Positions 1-7,601 of a stretch of DNA of 64,000 nucleotides are shown here, in pieces (within the stretch, counting starts at the first letter, position 1; each line of letters starts with the position of its first letter). Position numbers and translations under genes: made by a program. The DNA is from Spyradosoma sp004558035 (GTDB taxonomy: Bacteria > Verrucomicrobiota > Verrucomicrobiia > Opitutales > UBA953), in NCBI RefSeq assembly GCF_050314555.1, contig NZ_JBNPNH010000010.1, forward strand, positions 1 through 64,000, read 5' to 3'. The notes beneath the pieces were generated by a model. It saw only the letters and a list, made by a program, of their open reading frames with translations, was not told the DNA's origin and did not search any database.

Positions 1-372
1 TCCGAAGAACCGACCGCGACGCGCCCGCTCGCAATCAACGTCCTCGGTGACAACCTCTATTTCCCGACCGTCGATCTGACGAAGAACGTCTGCGAGCTCG
101 TCGATTTCTACGGGGACGTGGCGGCGACCTACGATTACGCGCCCTTCGGCGCAGTCACCGCGGGAACGCCCTCCGCCTCCGCCGTTCCCGCGAACCAGTT
201 CCAGTTCTCCTCCGAGTTCTACGATTCCGAACTTGGCCTCGTCTATTACAACTACCGTCACTACTCGCCCGCCCTCGGGCGCTTCCTCTCCCGCGACCCA
301 ATTGAAGAGCAGGGAGGGCGCAATTTGTATGCGATTTCAGAAAATGAACCTATCTATGTTCCGGCACGATGA
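1..372 (+). CDS. RHS repeat-associated core domain protein, C-terminal part (cut by window edge)
   Basis: The frame is open from base 1 and ends at a TGA at 370-372, giving 123 visible residues. The core signature of RHS/YD-repeat proteins is plain: YDYAPFGAV, then YYNYRHYSPALGRFLSRDP and GRNLYAISENEP. RHS proteins are large surface or secreted shells that present a variable C-terminal toxin tip. Here the usual N-P-x(4)-D-P-x-G junction and the tip are absent: the protein stops eight residues after NLYAISEN (EPIYVPAR). The tip has therefore been lost or never attached. The TGA overlaps the ATG of the next (broken) reading frame as ATGA. The family call is secure; whether this is a functional orphan end or a decayed gene cannot be judged without upstream sequence. 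Confidence 0.85.
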   Translation, partial: SEEPTATRPLAINVLGDNLYFPTVDLTKNVCELVDFYGDVAATYDYAPFGAVTAGTPSASAVPANQFQFSSEFYDSELGLVYYNYRHYSPALGRFLSRDPIEEQGGRNLYAISENEPIYVPAR

Positions 373-874
373 AAGCGAATTTTTTTCGGCGGCCGCATTT
401 GCAGGCGCGGCTTTTTGTTTTTGCTCTTGCGGCAACGCGGACAATGAGCTTCCGCCGGAATTTCTCCACGGCGCGCTGCTGCAGTTTATTCCGCCACTCG
501 CCGACAGAGGGCTAAGCTTTGTCGGCAGCGTGGCGATAGAAGAGTATGCCAGGAGCAATCTTCGGGTCGAATGCAACGACAATTTCAGGAGAACCGAGTT
601 AAGCGACGGCTGGGTCAAACTTTCTTGGGATGTTCCCCTGTGGCAACTCCATCATTGCGCGCCGGAGGAAATGACGGAAACCGAACCTCACTAGGTGAAA
701 GTTCAAATCCTGCGGGAGGGTAAATATTACAGATGCAATTACATCGAATTCGTTCACGGAAGCATGGGGACGACATCCGGCTCTTTCTTTTTTTCCGTGG
801 AAGCGCGCCCTTTGATCCATGAAGAAAAAACTTCGATTTTTCATTTCATAAAGTATGAAGGCTGCTCCGATTGA
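369..874 (+). pseudogene. Broken small lipoprotein gene behind the RHS end
   Basis: From ATG 369 a typical export signal is read (MKANFFRRPHLQARLFVFALAA), but that frame stops at 513. A one-base shift around 423-435 joins it to a second frame beginning CGNADNELPPEFLHG, which would recreate a lipobox ending LAAC. The second frame runs to an in-frame TAG at 692-694 and then continues, still protein-like (VKVQILREGKYYRCNYIEF), to TGA at 872. I infer one ancestral lipoprotein of about 165 residues with a frameshift and a nonsense mutation. Position behind an RHS gene suggests an immunity or accessory role, but no family is recognised. Assembly errors are an alternative cause of both lesions. Confidence 0.42.
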
Positions 875-879
875 AAAAA

Positions 880-999
880 ATGAAGATGCTCCCGCGAATG
901 AACCGGCAAAATCTGTTTCGTTGCGGTTTTTCCGTCGTAATTCTGGCGGCGGCATTTGTGCTTTTGTCGCTTTGGCGGCGACGGAAGGACGGAGATTAG
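880..999 (+). CDS. Possible 39-residue single-span membrane protein
   Basis: ATG 880 lies five bases after the previous stop and opens a 39-codon frame. It holds one hydrophobic segment (about residues 16-31, FSVVILAAAFVLLSLW) between a basic N-terminus and a basic tail (RRRKDGD). That is the shape of a small single-pass membrane protein. It could equally be the stub of a degraded gene, because the whole 375-1000 stretch looks decayed. There is no clear ribosome binding site beyond an A-rich run. Function is unknown. Confidence 0.25.
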   Translation: MKMLPRMNRQNLFRCGFSVVILAAAFVLLSLWRRRKDGD

Positions 1000-1104
1000 A
1001 GCGAAAATCCGGACGACTATTTCAACCCCAGGCCTCTGCGGAACGTCTTTACGGCGATCCGCGGGAACGCGCGTCTTTCGGCGCCGTCGTTTCTTCGCGC
1101 GCGC

Positions 1105-3618
1105 TCAGAAGCGCGAGTTCAGCCCGATCGAAAACGCCGTGGAGACGCCGCCCGAGGGCGACGCCTGGATGCGGCACGCGGCGCCGAGCGTCCAGCCTTT
1201 TTCGATTTCGAAATCCATGCGCGGCGTGAACTCGAAGGCGGCGCGCTCGTCCACGGTCCCGCGGATCGTCGTCTCGGAATTTTCGTAGGCGACGAAGCGC
1301 GACGTGATCTTCGGGTCGCGCCCGAGCTCGCCGACGAAGGCGAAATCCGCGCCGAGCGTGAGCGTGTCCCGCCCCGCGGGGCGGCGGCGCAGCTTCTTTT
1401 CGACGCCGAATCCGAAGCGCGGGCGGAAGCTCGAGTAGCCGAACGCGTCGATCTCCAGCGCGGAATACGAGCCGCGTTCCCGCACGGTGTCCACGCGGAC
1501 GTAATTGAAGTCGAAGCGCGCGAACGGGCGCAGCTCCCAGCCGTCGCCGAGATCCTCGCGCAGGCTCCACGCGATGAAGGCGCCCGCCTCGAGCCCGCCT
1601 TCCTCGGCGCGGTTCGTTCCCGTGCCCGTCTCGTGGTTGACGTCGTAGTAGTGCACGGCGGCGGAGGCGCCGAAGAGCACGTTCCAACCCGCCTCCGCGG
1701 GCATCATCCCCGCGAAGACGCGCGCGCGGAACGCCGTGTCGGTGAACGTGCCGTCGGAAAAACCGTGCGGCGTCGCCGTCCCGCGGTGAATCGCGAGACT
1801 CGCGCCGACGAGGCGCTCGCCGTCCGCCCAGCGGTAGAAGCCGCCCATCACGCCCATGGAATCCGCGTCGTAGATCGGCGAGGAGACGCCGTCGTCGTTG
1901 CGGACGAACTCCGTCAGCACGGCGGAAAAATACTGCGTGTTCGCGGGAACGCTCAGTCCGTCCGGCGAATGCGGCGCGGAAAGCCCCGGCGCGAAGACGC
2001 GCTGCAGGTAATCGACTTCGAGGTTGGACTGATGCACCGCCATGCCCGAAAGCGCGCAGTGCGCCAGCGGAGAAAAATTGTTCACCGTGTCCGAGAGCGC
2101 GTCGCCCATGGCGAGATTCACCGCCTGCCCGACCTCGTTCGGCCGGTTCAGCTCCGTCTGCGACGCGACGTAATCGACGAACTCGGAAATGCCGTCGTGC
2201 TCGCGGAAGGCGCCGCGTTCCCGCAGCTTGCGGTTCTCGATGCTCGCGATTCCGTATTCGTTCCCGCCGATTCCGCCGACGCCCGGCGAGACGAGCATCA
2301 CGTTCTCCGAAGCCGAAACGATCTGAAAATCGCCGCGCACGTCGTCCGCGCGCAGGAAGACCGCGACCTTGCCCGGCGCGAGATTCTCCGCGCCCTGCAG
2401 CACCAGCGTTCCCGCGAGATTGACGGTTCCCGCCACCTCCGCGCGCCCGCAGCCGTTTTCCGTGAGCACGACGACCGTCCGCCCGCCGAGGTCGGTCGTG
2501 ACGATCGAATACGTTTCCGTCTCCGCGTCGAAGCGGATTTCCTGCCGCACGGAATCGAAGTTCAGGTCCCCGCCGATCCGCAGCGTGCCGCCCGCGTAAC
2601 CGAGATAAAGCGCGCCGCCGATCGTGGAGGCGTCGCCGAGCGAAATCTCGCCCGAGGCGACGTACTTGCCCTTCACGTTCACCGAGCCCGCCGTGCTCCC
2701 GTGGCCGCCGAAGGAACCGCCGTTGACGACGACTTCCGACGCGCGCGTCTCGAGCGCCTTTTCCGTTCCCGTGGCGAGCAGAGCCGTGCCCGCGTTGACG
2801 ACGAGCCTGCCCGTGAAATCCTGCATCTCGCCGCGCAGCACGACGGAGGCGGAGCCGTCGAAGACGATTTCGCCCGCGCCGGAAACGCCGCCGTTCACGC
2901 CGACGTCCGTGCCCGAAACGTTGAAGCGCAGCGTCGAACCCGCGTCGAGCGTCGTCGCGCCGGAAAGCCCGCCCGTGGCGCCGCCGTCGCCGACGCGCAG
3001 CTCCGCGCCGCCCGCGACGCGGATCGCGTCGAACTCCGTGTTCCCGGAAACGATCAGCGTTCCCGCGAGCACGCGCAGCTCCGCGCCCTCGGCGGAATTG
3101 AGCCGCACCGTGCCCGAGCCGACGTTTTCGACGACGCCGACGCGCCCGTTCCCGTCGTGCCCCGAAATCGCGATGTTCGACGCCGTGGCGCCTTCAGCGA
3201 CGCCGAAATCGCCGTTGCAGCTGAAGACCAGCGTCGCCGAATTCGAGATTTCAAGCCGGTTTCCGGAAAGCAGCTCCGTCTCGTCCGTGAACGTCAGCGA
3301 GCCGCCGCTCACGACGACGTAGCCCTCGAACGCGCCCGCGTCCGCGCCGAACTTCCCGTCGAAGCGGAGATCGCCCTCGCCCGACTTTTCGAAGGAGCCT
3401 TTGCCCGAAAGCGTTCCCGCGAACGCGCCGTCGATGCCCTGCGCGAAGGTGAGGCGGACGTTTTCCGCCACGGCGAAATCCGCCGAATACGCGGACGAAA
3501 ACTCGTCGACGTCGCGGATCGTCGTGGGGACGGAAATCTCTTCCGCGCTCAAAAAGCCCGAAGCGAAGGCGACGCCCGCGGCGCAAAGAAACGGCAATGC
3601 AAATTTCGGTCGGAACAT
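1105..3618 (-). CDS. Autotransporter outer-membrane beta-barrel protein
   Basis: This is an 837-residue surface protein. Residues 1-25 form a signal peptide (MFRPKFALPFLCAAGVAFASG, cleavage probably after FLSA). The passenger, to about residue 500, is a beta-helix-type repeat region with autotransporter-associated strands such as AGTLSGKGSFEKSGEGDL and many Gly/Asn/Val turns. The last ~290 residues alternate aromatic and hydrophobic residues as in a 12-strand type V secretion barrel and end in Phe (SIGLNSRF), as expected for BAM-dependent insertion. It stands alone on the minus strand downstream of the SDR gene, separated by two palindromic repeats that may control it. The substrate or ligand cannot be predicted. 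The start is the only Met ahead of a signal peptide. Confidence 0.85.
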   Translation of the reverse strand: MFRPKFALPFLCAAGVAFASGFLSAEEISVPTTIRDVDEFSSAYSADFAVAENVRLTFAQGIDGAFAGTLSGKGSFEKSGEGDLRFDGKFGADAGAFEGYVVVSGGSLTFTDETELLSGNRLEISNSATLVFSCNGDFGVAEGATASNIAISGHDGNGRVGVVENVGSGTVRLNSAEGAELRVLAGTLIVSGNTEFDAIRVAGGAELRVGDGGATGGLSGATTLDAGSTLRFNVSGTDVGVNGGVSGAGEIVFDGSASVVLRGEMQDFTGRLVVNAGTALLATGTEKALETRASEVVVNGGSFGGHGSTAGSVNVKGKYVASGEISLGDASTIGGALYLGYAGGTLRIGGDLNFDSVRQEIRFDAETETYSIVTTDLGGRTVVVLTENGCGRAEVAGTVNLAGTLVLQGAENLAPGKVAVFLRADDVRGDFQIVSASENVMLVSPGVGGIGGNEYGIASIENRKLRERGAFREHDGISEFVDYVASQTELNRPNEVGQAVNLAMGDALSDTVNNFSPLAHCALSGMAVHQSNLEVDYLQRVFAPGLSAPHSPDGLSVPANTQYFSAVLTEFVRNDDGVSSPIYDADSMGVMGGFYRWADGERLVGASLAIHRGTATPHGFSDGTFTDTAFRARVFAGMMPAEAGWNVLFGASAAVHYYDVNHETGTGTNRAEEGGLEAGAFIAWSLREDLGDGWELRPFARFDFNYVRVDTVRERGSYSALEIDAFGYSSFRPRFGFGVEKKLRRRPAGRDTLTLGADFAFVGELGRDPKITSRFVAYENSETTIRGTVDERAAFEFTPRMDFEIEKGWTLGAACRIQASPSGGVSTAFSIGLNSRF

Positions 3619-3776
3619 AAAAATTTCGAGAGCGCGAGCGTAAAGGACGCGCCCGAAAATGTCGAGGGCGGACGCGCCCCGCGCGCCCTCAGCCCGCGGG
3701 AGAGCACGGAGAAACGCGGATTATTTGAAATACACTTTAAATAATTCGGAGATTATTTGAAATGCGCTTTAAATAA
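3619..3776. repeat. Spacer with two tandem palindromic 24-mers
   Basis: Two copies of an AT-rich word, TTATTTGAAA-TRCR-CTTTAAATAA, sit at 3721-3744 and 3753-3776, 32 bp apart and differing at only two central bases. Each is an imperfect palindrome (TTATTT/AAATAA arms). The second copy abuts the SDR stop codon (3777-3779). They lie in a GC-rich context and upstream of the autotransporter start at 3618, so they could be paired operator sites for a dimeric regulator or a stop/anti-termination structure. A 32-bp spacing is about three helical turns, which fits two protein dimers on one face. Confidence 0.55.
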
Positions 3777-4532
3777 TCAGCGGAGGGAGAGGCCGCCGTC
3801 GACGACGAGGCGCGTTCCCGTGATCCACGCGGCGGCGTCGGAAAGCAGGTAGCGCGCGGCGTGTGCGATTTCCTCGGGTCTGCCGGCGCGCCCGAGCGGA
3901 CAGGACGCGACGCCGAGCTTCCCGACGTCCGCGCCGACGCTCGCGTGAATCGGCGTGTCGACGACGCCGGGGCAGATGCAGTTCACGCGCGTCCGCTGGT
4001 ACGCGAGCTCGATCGCCATCACTTCGGCGGCGGCGCAGAGCGCGCTCTTCGACGCGGCGTAGGCGGTCTGCCCGATCGCAGCGGAGCCCGTTCCCGCGAC
4101 GGAGGAAATGAAGACGATCGAGGCGCCGTCGCGGATCATTCCCTTCTTCAGCAGGCGGCGCGTCAGCTCGAGCGGAATCCGCGTGTTGAGCGCGAGGAGC
4201 TTTTCGAAAAGTTCCGGCTTCGTGAACGCGAACGGACGCAGCGCGGAAATTCCCGCCGCGTGGACGACGCCGTCGTAGGGCGCGGGGCACGCGCAGAGCA
4301 GATTTTCGAAGTCCTTTTCGACGGTCAGGTCGGCGACGCGGGACGTGGAATACGCGCCGCACGGCCGCGGGAACGCGTCGCACGTCGCTTCGAGCCGCGC
4401 GGGATCGCGTCCCGTGGCGACGACGGACGCGCCGGCGCGCGCGCATTCGATCGCGCAGGCGCGGCCGATGCCGGACGAGGCGCCGGTGACGAGAATGATT
4501 TTTCCTTCGAGAGAGAACGTTTTGTCGGTCAT
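3777..4532 (-). CDS. SDR-family oxidoreductase (FabG-like 3-oxoacyl reductase)
   Basis: A 251-residue short-chain dehydrogenase/reductase. The NAD(P) motif TGASSGIG is at residues 16-23, HAAG is near 91, and Asn116, Ser143/144, Tyr158 and Lys162 (YAASK) make the classical catalytic tetrad. PGVVDTPI and the VVDGG end also fit. FabG-type enzymes reduce 3-oxoacyl-ACP. The ACP-like gene 15 bp upstream suggests that this reductase works on a carrier-bound substrate outside the main fatty-acid cycle. It is last in a minus-strand trio: acyltransferase, carrier protein, reductase. Substrate is unknown; a sugar or secondary-metabolite reductase is possible. Confidence 0.85.
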   Translation of the reverse strand: MTDKTFSLEGKIILVTGASSGIGRACAIECARAGASVVATGRDPARLEATCDAFPRPCGAYSTSRVADLTVEKDFENLLCACPAPYDGVVHAAGISALRPFAFTKPELFEKLLALNTRIPLELTRRLLKKGMIRDGASIVFISSVAGTGSAAIGQTAYAASKSALCAAAEVMAIELAYQRTRVNCICPGVVDTPIHASVGADVGKLGVASCPLGRAGRPEEIAHAARYLLSDAAAWITGTRLVVDGGLSLR

Positions 4533-4547
4533 GGTTTTATCCGGTGT

Positions 4548-4784
4548 TCAAAGCTGTTTCGCGACGACGGCGGCGAGCCCGCCGAGCGTCTCCGCGTCGC
4601 GGATGTCCGTGCTTTTCAGAAGCACGTCGTATTCGTCCTCGACGAGCGCGATGAGCGAGAGCGCGAGCAGCGAGTTCCAGTCCGGAAGCTCCTTGAAGCG
4701 CGTTTCCGCGGAGAGCGTCTCGCGCGGCGTCTTTCTGAGCAGCGAGGCGAAGTCGTCGACGAATTTCTGCGTATCCATTTTCAA
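4548..4784 (-). CDS. Acyl carrier protein-like protein
   Basis: A 78-residue, acidic, all-helical protein of the ACP fold. The phosphopantetheine site is expected at Ser38 in DWNSLLALSLI, where the usual DSL is NSL, as in many dedicated carriers. The second helix (SLIALVEDEYDV) and the last helix (TLGGLAAVVAKQL) match the family. It sits between an acyltransferase gene (9 bp upstream) and an SDR gene (15 bp downstream), pointing to a specialised acyl modification pathway rather than bulk lipid synthesis. The holo-ACP synthase gene at 7140-7580 could activate it. Confidence 0.85.
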   Translation of the reverse strand: MKMDTQKFVDDFASLLRKTPRETLSAETRFKELPDWNSLLALSLIALVEDEYDVLLKSTDIRDAETLGGLAAVVAKQL

Positions 4785-4793
4785 ATTATGTTT

Positions 4794-5435
4794 TCAGATC
4801 TTGAAGAGCACGGCGGGATTGCCGACGTAGGTGGAGGCGCTTTTCGCGGGACGGAAAAGCACGGAGTTCGCGCCGAGCGTCACGTCGTCGCCGACGGGAA
4901 CGCCCTGCAGCACGACGGAGGCGACGCCGAAGAAATTGCGGTCGCCGACGCGCACGTTCCCGGAAACGCGCACGCAGGGATTGAACATGTTGAAGCTGCC
5001 GATCCGGGAATCGTGCCCGACGTAGATCTGCGTGTTGAAGAGGTTGAAGTCGCCGAGCTCGACGTCGCACGAAATCGAGGAATGGTGCGAAATCAGGTTG
5101 CCGCATCCGAGCTTCAGCGTCTCGGGATCGAGAACGCGCGCGGTCGGCGCGACGACGTTCGGGAACGCGACGTTCGGGTTCGTGATTTTTTTGAAGAGCG
5201 ATTCGACGACGCGCGGCGCGGCGACGGCGAAGACGACGGAAAGCTCGCCGCCGCGCGCGTTGAGCGCGTCCATGCCGCCGAGGACTTCGCCCGCGCGCAG
5301 ACGCGTTCTCGCGGGAACGGCGTCGTCGAAAAAACCGACGAAGTCCCACGTCGGCGAGACTTCGTTGATTTCGCGGAGCAGGCAGGCGGTCTCGCGACCG
5401 AAGCCGCCGGCGCCGTAAATGGCGATCGGTTTCAT
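4794..5435 (-). CDS. PglD-like sugar O/N-acyltransferase (left-handed beta helix)
   Basis: This 213-residue enzyme begins MKPIAIYGAGGFGRE, the Rossmann-like N-terminal domain of PglD/NeuD acyltransferases. A hexapeptide-repeat helix follows from about residue 95 (GCGNLISHHSSIS, GDFNLFNTQIYVGHDSRIG, VGDRNFFGVASVV). His 20-25 residues into the helix region (HHSS, GHDS) are candidates for the catalytic base. A longer start at 5522 is possible, but its extra 29 residues do not resemble the family, so the Met at 5435 is chosen. With the adjoining ACP and reductase genes it suggests transfer of a carrier-bound acyl group to a nucleotide sugar or glycan. Acceptor unknown. Confidence 0.75.
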   Translation of the reverse strand: MKPIAIYGAGGFGRETACLLREINEVSPTWDFVGFFDDAVPARTRLRAGEVLGGMDALNARGGELSVVFAVAAPRVVESLFKKITNPNVAFPNVVAPTARVLDPETLKLGCGNLISHHSSISCDVELGDFNLFNTQIYVGHDSRIGSFNMFNPCVRVSGNVRVGDRNFFGVASVVLQGVPVGDDVTLGANSVLFRPAKSASTYVGNPAVLFKI

Positions 5436-5497
5436 GGGGAGAAATTCTGCCTCAGCGCGCGCGAGGCTTAAAGCGAAAAATCCGCGGGAGAAAGCGA

Positions 5498-5539
5498 CGA
5501 GGTTGCGGAAGTTATGAGGCAATGAACTTCATAACCTCG
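5498..5539. repeat. Nested inverted repeat between coaX and the acyltransferase gene
   Basis: CGAGGTT (5498-5504) pairs with AACCTCG (5533-5539), and inside it GAAGTT (5508-5513) pairs with AACTTC (5525-5530). The following bases (TTGCGGCGG-like, read as CCGCCGCAACTTCATCACCTCAT) repeat the same words. Related ACTTCATAACCTC-type words recur near 10330 and 59870. It may be a transcript-end hairpin for coaX (minus strand) or one of the dispersed hairpin repeats. Confidence 0.4.
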
Positions 5540-5556
5540 TGACCGCCGCAACTTCA

Positions 5557-6342
5557 TCACCTCATGGAGCGCAAAAACGCCTCTTCCAGTCCCTGCACGG
5601 TGATGAACGGCGTCCAATGGACGCGGTTCTTCCACGCGCGCGGGAGAATGCCGGCGCAGCCTCCGGTGGCGAGAATCTTGGGCTCGGGAACGCCGTCCTT
5701 CTTCAGGCGTTCGAGCACGGTCTCGAGCAGCGCGCCGATCATTCCCGCGAAGCCGACGGCGCAGCCGAAGCGCATCGCCGCGAGCGTCGATTTGCCGACG
5801 GCGTCGGCGTCCTCGGCGAGAAGCAGGTCGCGCGCCTCCAGCGCGGGCAGCAGCGCGGTCTGCTCGTGCAGATAGCGCGTCATGACGCCGATTCCGGGCG
5901 CGATGATGCCGCCCTCGTAGCCGAGCTCGGAAAGGATGTCGAACGTGACCGCCGTGCCCATGTCGATGATGACCGCGGGTGCGCCGAAACGCGCCTGCGC
6001 GCCGATGCAGTTGGCGAGGCGGTCGGGGCCGACTTCCTGCGGCGTCGGGTAGTGGATGCCCAGCCCGGGGCAGTTGCCGTGATAGACGCGGCAGACGGGC
6101 AGCGGCGTGCAGTTCTTCAGCGCGAGCTCCAACCGCTCCGTCGCGGCGGGAACGACGCTGCAGAAGGAGATGCCGTCGGGCGCGAGCGTGCGGATTTTTT
6201 CCGAGGCGAGCAGCGCGGGAACGCCGTCGGCGGCGCTGGAGAGGCGGCGCGTGTCCAGCTCGCCGCAGACGAGCGAGCGGCGGTTTTCGAGCACGGCGTA
6301 ATGCGTGTGCGTGTTTCCGACGTCGAGGCAGAGGATGCGCAT
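5557..6342 (-). CDS. coaX: Type III pantothenate kinase
   Basis: Catalyses the first step of coenzyme A synthesis, pantothenate to 4'-phosphopantothenate. The 261 residues carry the ASKHA-fold marks of CoaX: DVGNTHTHYAVL at the N-terminus (phosphate-binding loop), GPDRLANCIGA (substrate loop) and DMGTAVTFD (second phosphate motif with the catalytic Asp). Length matches the family (about 255-265). The start MRILCLDVGNT is at the expected distance from the first motif. It is followed upstream on the same strand by epsI, 46 bp away. Confidence 0.93.
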   Translation of the reverse strand: MRILCLDVGNTHTHYAVLENRRSLVCGELDTRRLSSAADGVPALLASEKIRTLAPDGISFCSVVPAATERLELALKNCTPLPVCRVYHGNCPGLGIHYPTPQEVGPDRLANCIGAQARFGAPAVIIDMGTAVTFDILSELGYEGGIIAPGIGVMTRYLHEQTALLPALEARDLLLAEDADAVGKSTLAAMRFGCAVGFAGMIGALLETVLERLKKDGVPEPKILATGGCAGILPRAWKNRVHWTPFITVQGLEEAFLRSMR

Positions 6343-6388
6343 GGGAAGACGTTTTGGAGGTTGGTTTCGAGAGAAAAACGGGCGGAGC

Positions 6389-7138
6389 TCAAGTCCCGGA
6401 ATCGCCGTCCCAGCCGCGGTCCGCGAAGATGCCGAGCGCGTCGAGCCGCAGCATGAACTCGGCGAAATCCGGATTCGCCAGCACCGCGTCCAGGTCCTGA
6501 TCTTCGAAGGAAACGCGCACGAAAATCTGTTCCGCGCGCTGGTTCAGCCCGAGGCGGCGCAGGTCCTCGATGCGCTTCGGCAGGCGGAAGATCACGCCCG
6601 CGAAGCCCTCGCGCCAGCCCTGCCGGTGGTCCTTGTAGGCGTGGACTTCGCCGTTGACGAGATGCCAGAACATGACGGGCAGCTTCATGCCTTCGCGCTC
6701 GTAGCGGCCGAGCTCGTAGGGGCGCAGCTCGCGCCCGCCGAGACGCGTTCCCGCGACGCCGAATTCGCGCCCGACGCGCGTCCAGCCGTTGTCCACCCAG
6801 CACGCGTCGGGGTTATGGCCGCCGGCGTCGATGGGCGATTTTTTCCCGGGCTTCCAGTACGCCGCGTAGAACGTGATCGCGAGCGGGCCTTTCTCGTAGC
6901 GCCGCGAAACGCACTGGTCGAAACGGAGCAGATTGCGCACGTAGTCGATCATGCCCTGCGTGGAGCCGATCGGCACTTCCGAAACCGTCCAGCCGTCGAG
7001 CTTCGCCGGCGCGATTTCGTCGAGGCTGCGCGTGAAGCGCGGCGTCGTCTCCGTGAAGAATTTGACGTAGCCGACCGTTCCCGCGACCGCGAGAACGAAA
7101 AGCGCGAGGAGCGCGAAGAGGATTTTTTTGAGTTTCAT
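6389..7138 (-). CDS. EpsI-family exosortase-associated protein
   Basis: A 249-residue protein with an N-terminal membrane anchor (residues 5-27, ILFALLALFVLAVAGTVGYV) followed by a periplasmic domain of the EpsI type. The family signature is visible as ITFYAAYWKPG, then AGGHNPDACWVDNGW, then PVMFWHLVNG. EpsI proteins accompany or are fused to exosortases, the transpeptidase-like enzymes that process PEP-CTERM proteins. The His-Cys pair in HNPDACW is conserved in the family. No exosortase gene is in this window, but a PEP-CTERM protein is at 42148-46578. The ATG follows the acpS stop after one base, so translation is coupled to acpS. Confidence 0.8.
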   Translation of the reverse strand: MKLKKILFALLALFVLAVAGTVGYVKFFTETTPRFTRSLDEIAPAKLDGWTVSEVPIGSTQGMIDYVRNLLRFDQCVSRRYEKGPLAITFYAAYWKPGKKSPIDAGGHNPDACWVDNGWTRVGREFGVAGTRLGGRELRPYELGRYEREGMKLPVMFWHLVNGEVHAYKDHRQGWREGFAGVIFRLPKRIEDLRRLGLNQRAEQIFVRVSFEDQDLDAVLANPDFAEFMLRLDALGIFADRGWDGDSGT

Positions 7139-7139
7139 T

Positions 7140-7580
7140 TCAGCGAATCAGAATCACGACGGCTTCGGCGAATTCCGCCGTGTGCGTCAGGGAAACCAGC
7201 GCGTCCGCGGCGCCGGCGTTTTCGAGGGCGGCACGCCCGCGCGCGGAAAAGACGGCGCGCGGCTCGCCGCGTTCTCCGCAAAGCACGGAAAAATCCGTCA
7301 GCCCGACTTCCGCGCCGACGCCCGTGCCGAGCGCCTTGGAAAACGCCTCCTTCGCGGCCCAGCGCGCGGCGAAGCTTTCCCACGCGTGCGCGCCGCGGGA
7401 ACGGCACAGCGCGCGCTCCTCCGGCGAAAAGACTTTTTCGAGAAAGGCGTCCCCGCTGCGCCCGATCGCGGCGCGCACGCGCGCGACGGATTCCAGGTCG
7501 ATCCCGACGCCGACGACGTTCGTTCCCGCGGGAACCTTCACCGCGGCGCCGACGCCGATCTTCTCCGGAAATTTTTCCAT
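7140..7580 (-). CDS. acpS: Holo-[acyl-carrier-protein] synthase
   Basis: Transfers 4'-phosphopantetheine from CoA to apo-ACP. The 146-residue protein has the AcpS motifs VVGVGIDLESVARV (Asp for Mg binding) and ARWAAKEAFSKALG (Glu/Lys), and ends with SLTHTAEFAEAVVIL. There is an N-terminal extension of about 20 residues before the canonical start region, so a later start is conceivable, but no Met or clear GTG fits better. pdxJ lies 21 bp upstream and epsI starts one base after its stop, so pdxJ-acpS-epsI look like one transcript. Targets would include FabZ/FabI-pathway ACP and the carrier at 4548-4784. Confidence 0.88.
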   Translation of the reverse strand: MEKFPEKIGVGAAVKVPAGTNVVGVGIDLESVARVRAAIGRSGDAFLEKVFSPEERALCRSRGAHAWESFAARWAAKEAFSKALGTGVGAEVGLTDFSVLCGERGEPRAVFSARGRAALENAGAADALVSLTHTAEFAEAVVILIR

Positions 7581-7601
7581 GCGGGAACGCGCGCGGAAAC
7601 C

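Noticed and set aside
1633..3744. A 703-codon plus-strand frame opposite the autotransporter gene
   Set aside because: Arg/Ala/Asp-rich shadow of a gene with signal peptide and barrel; no motif of its own.
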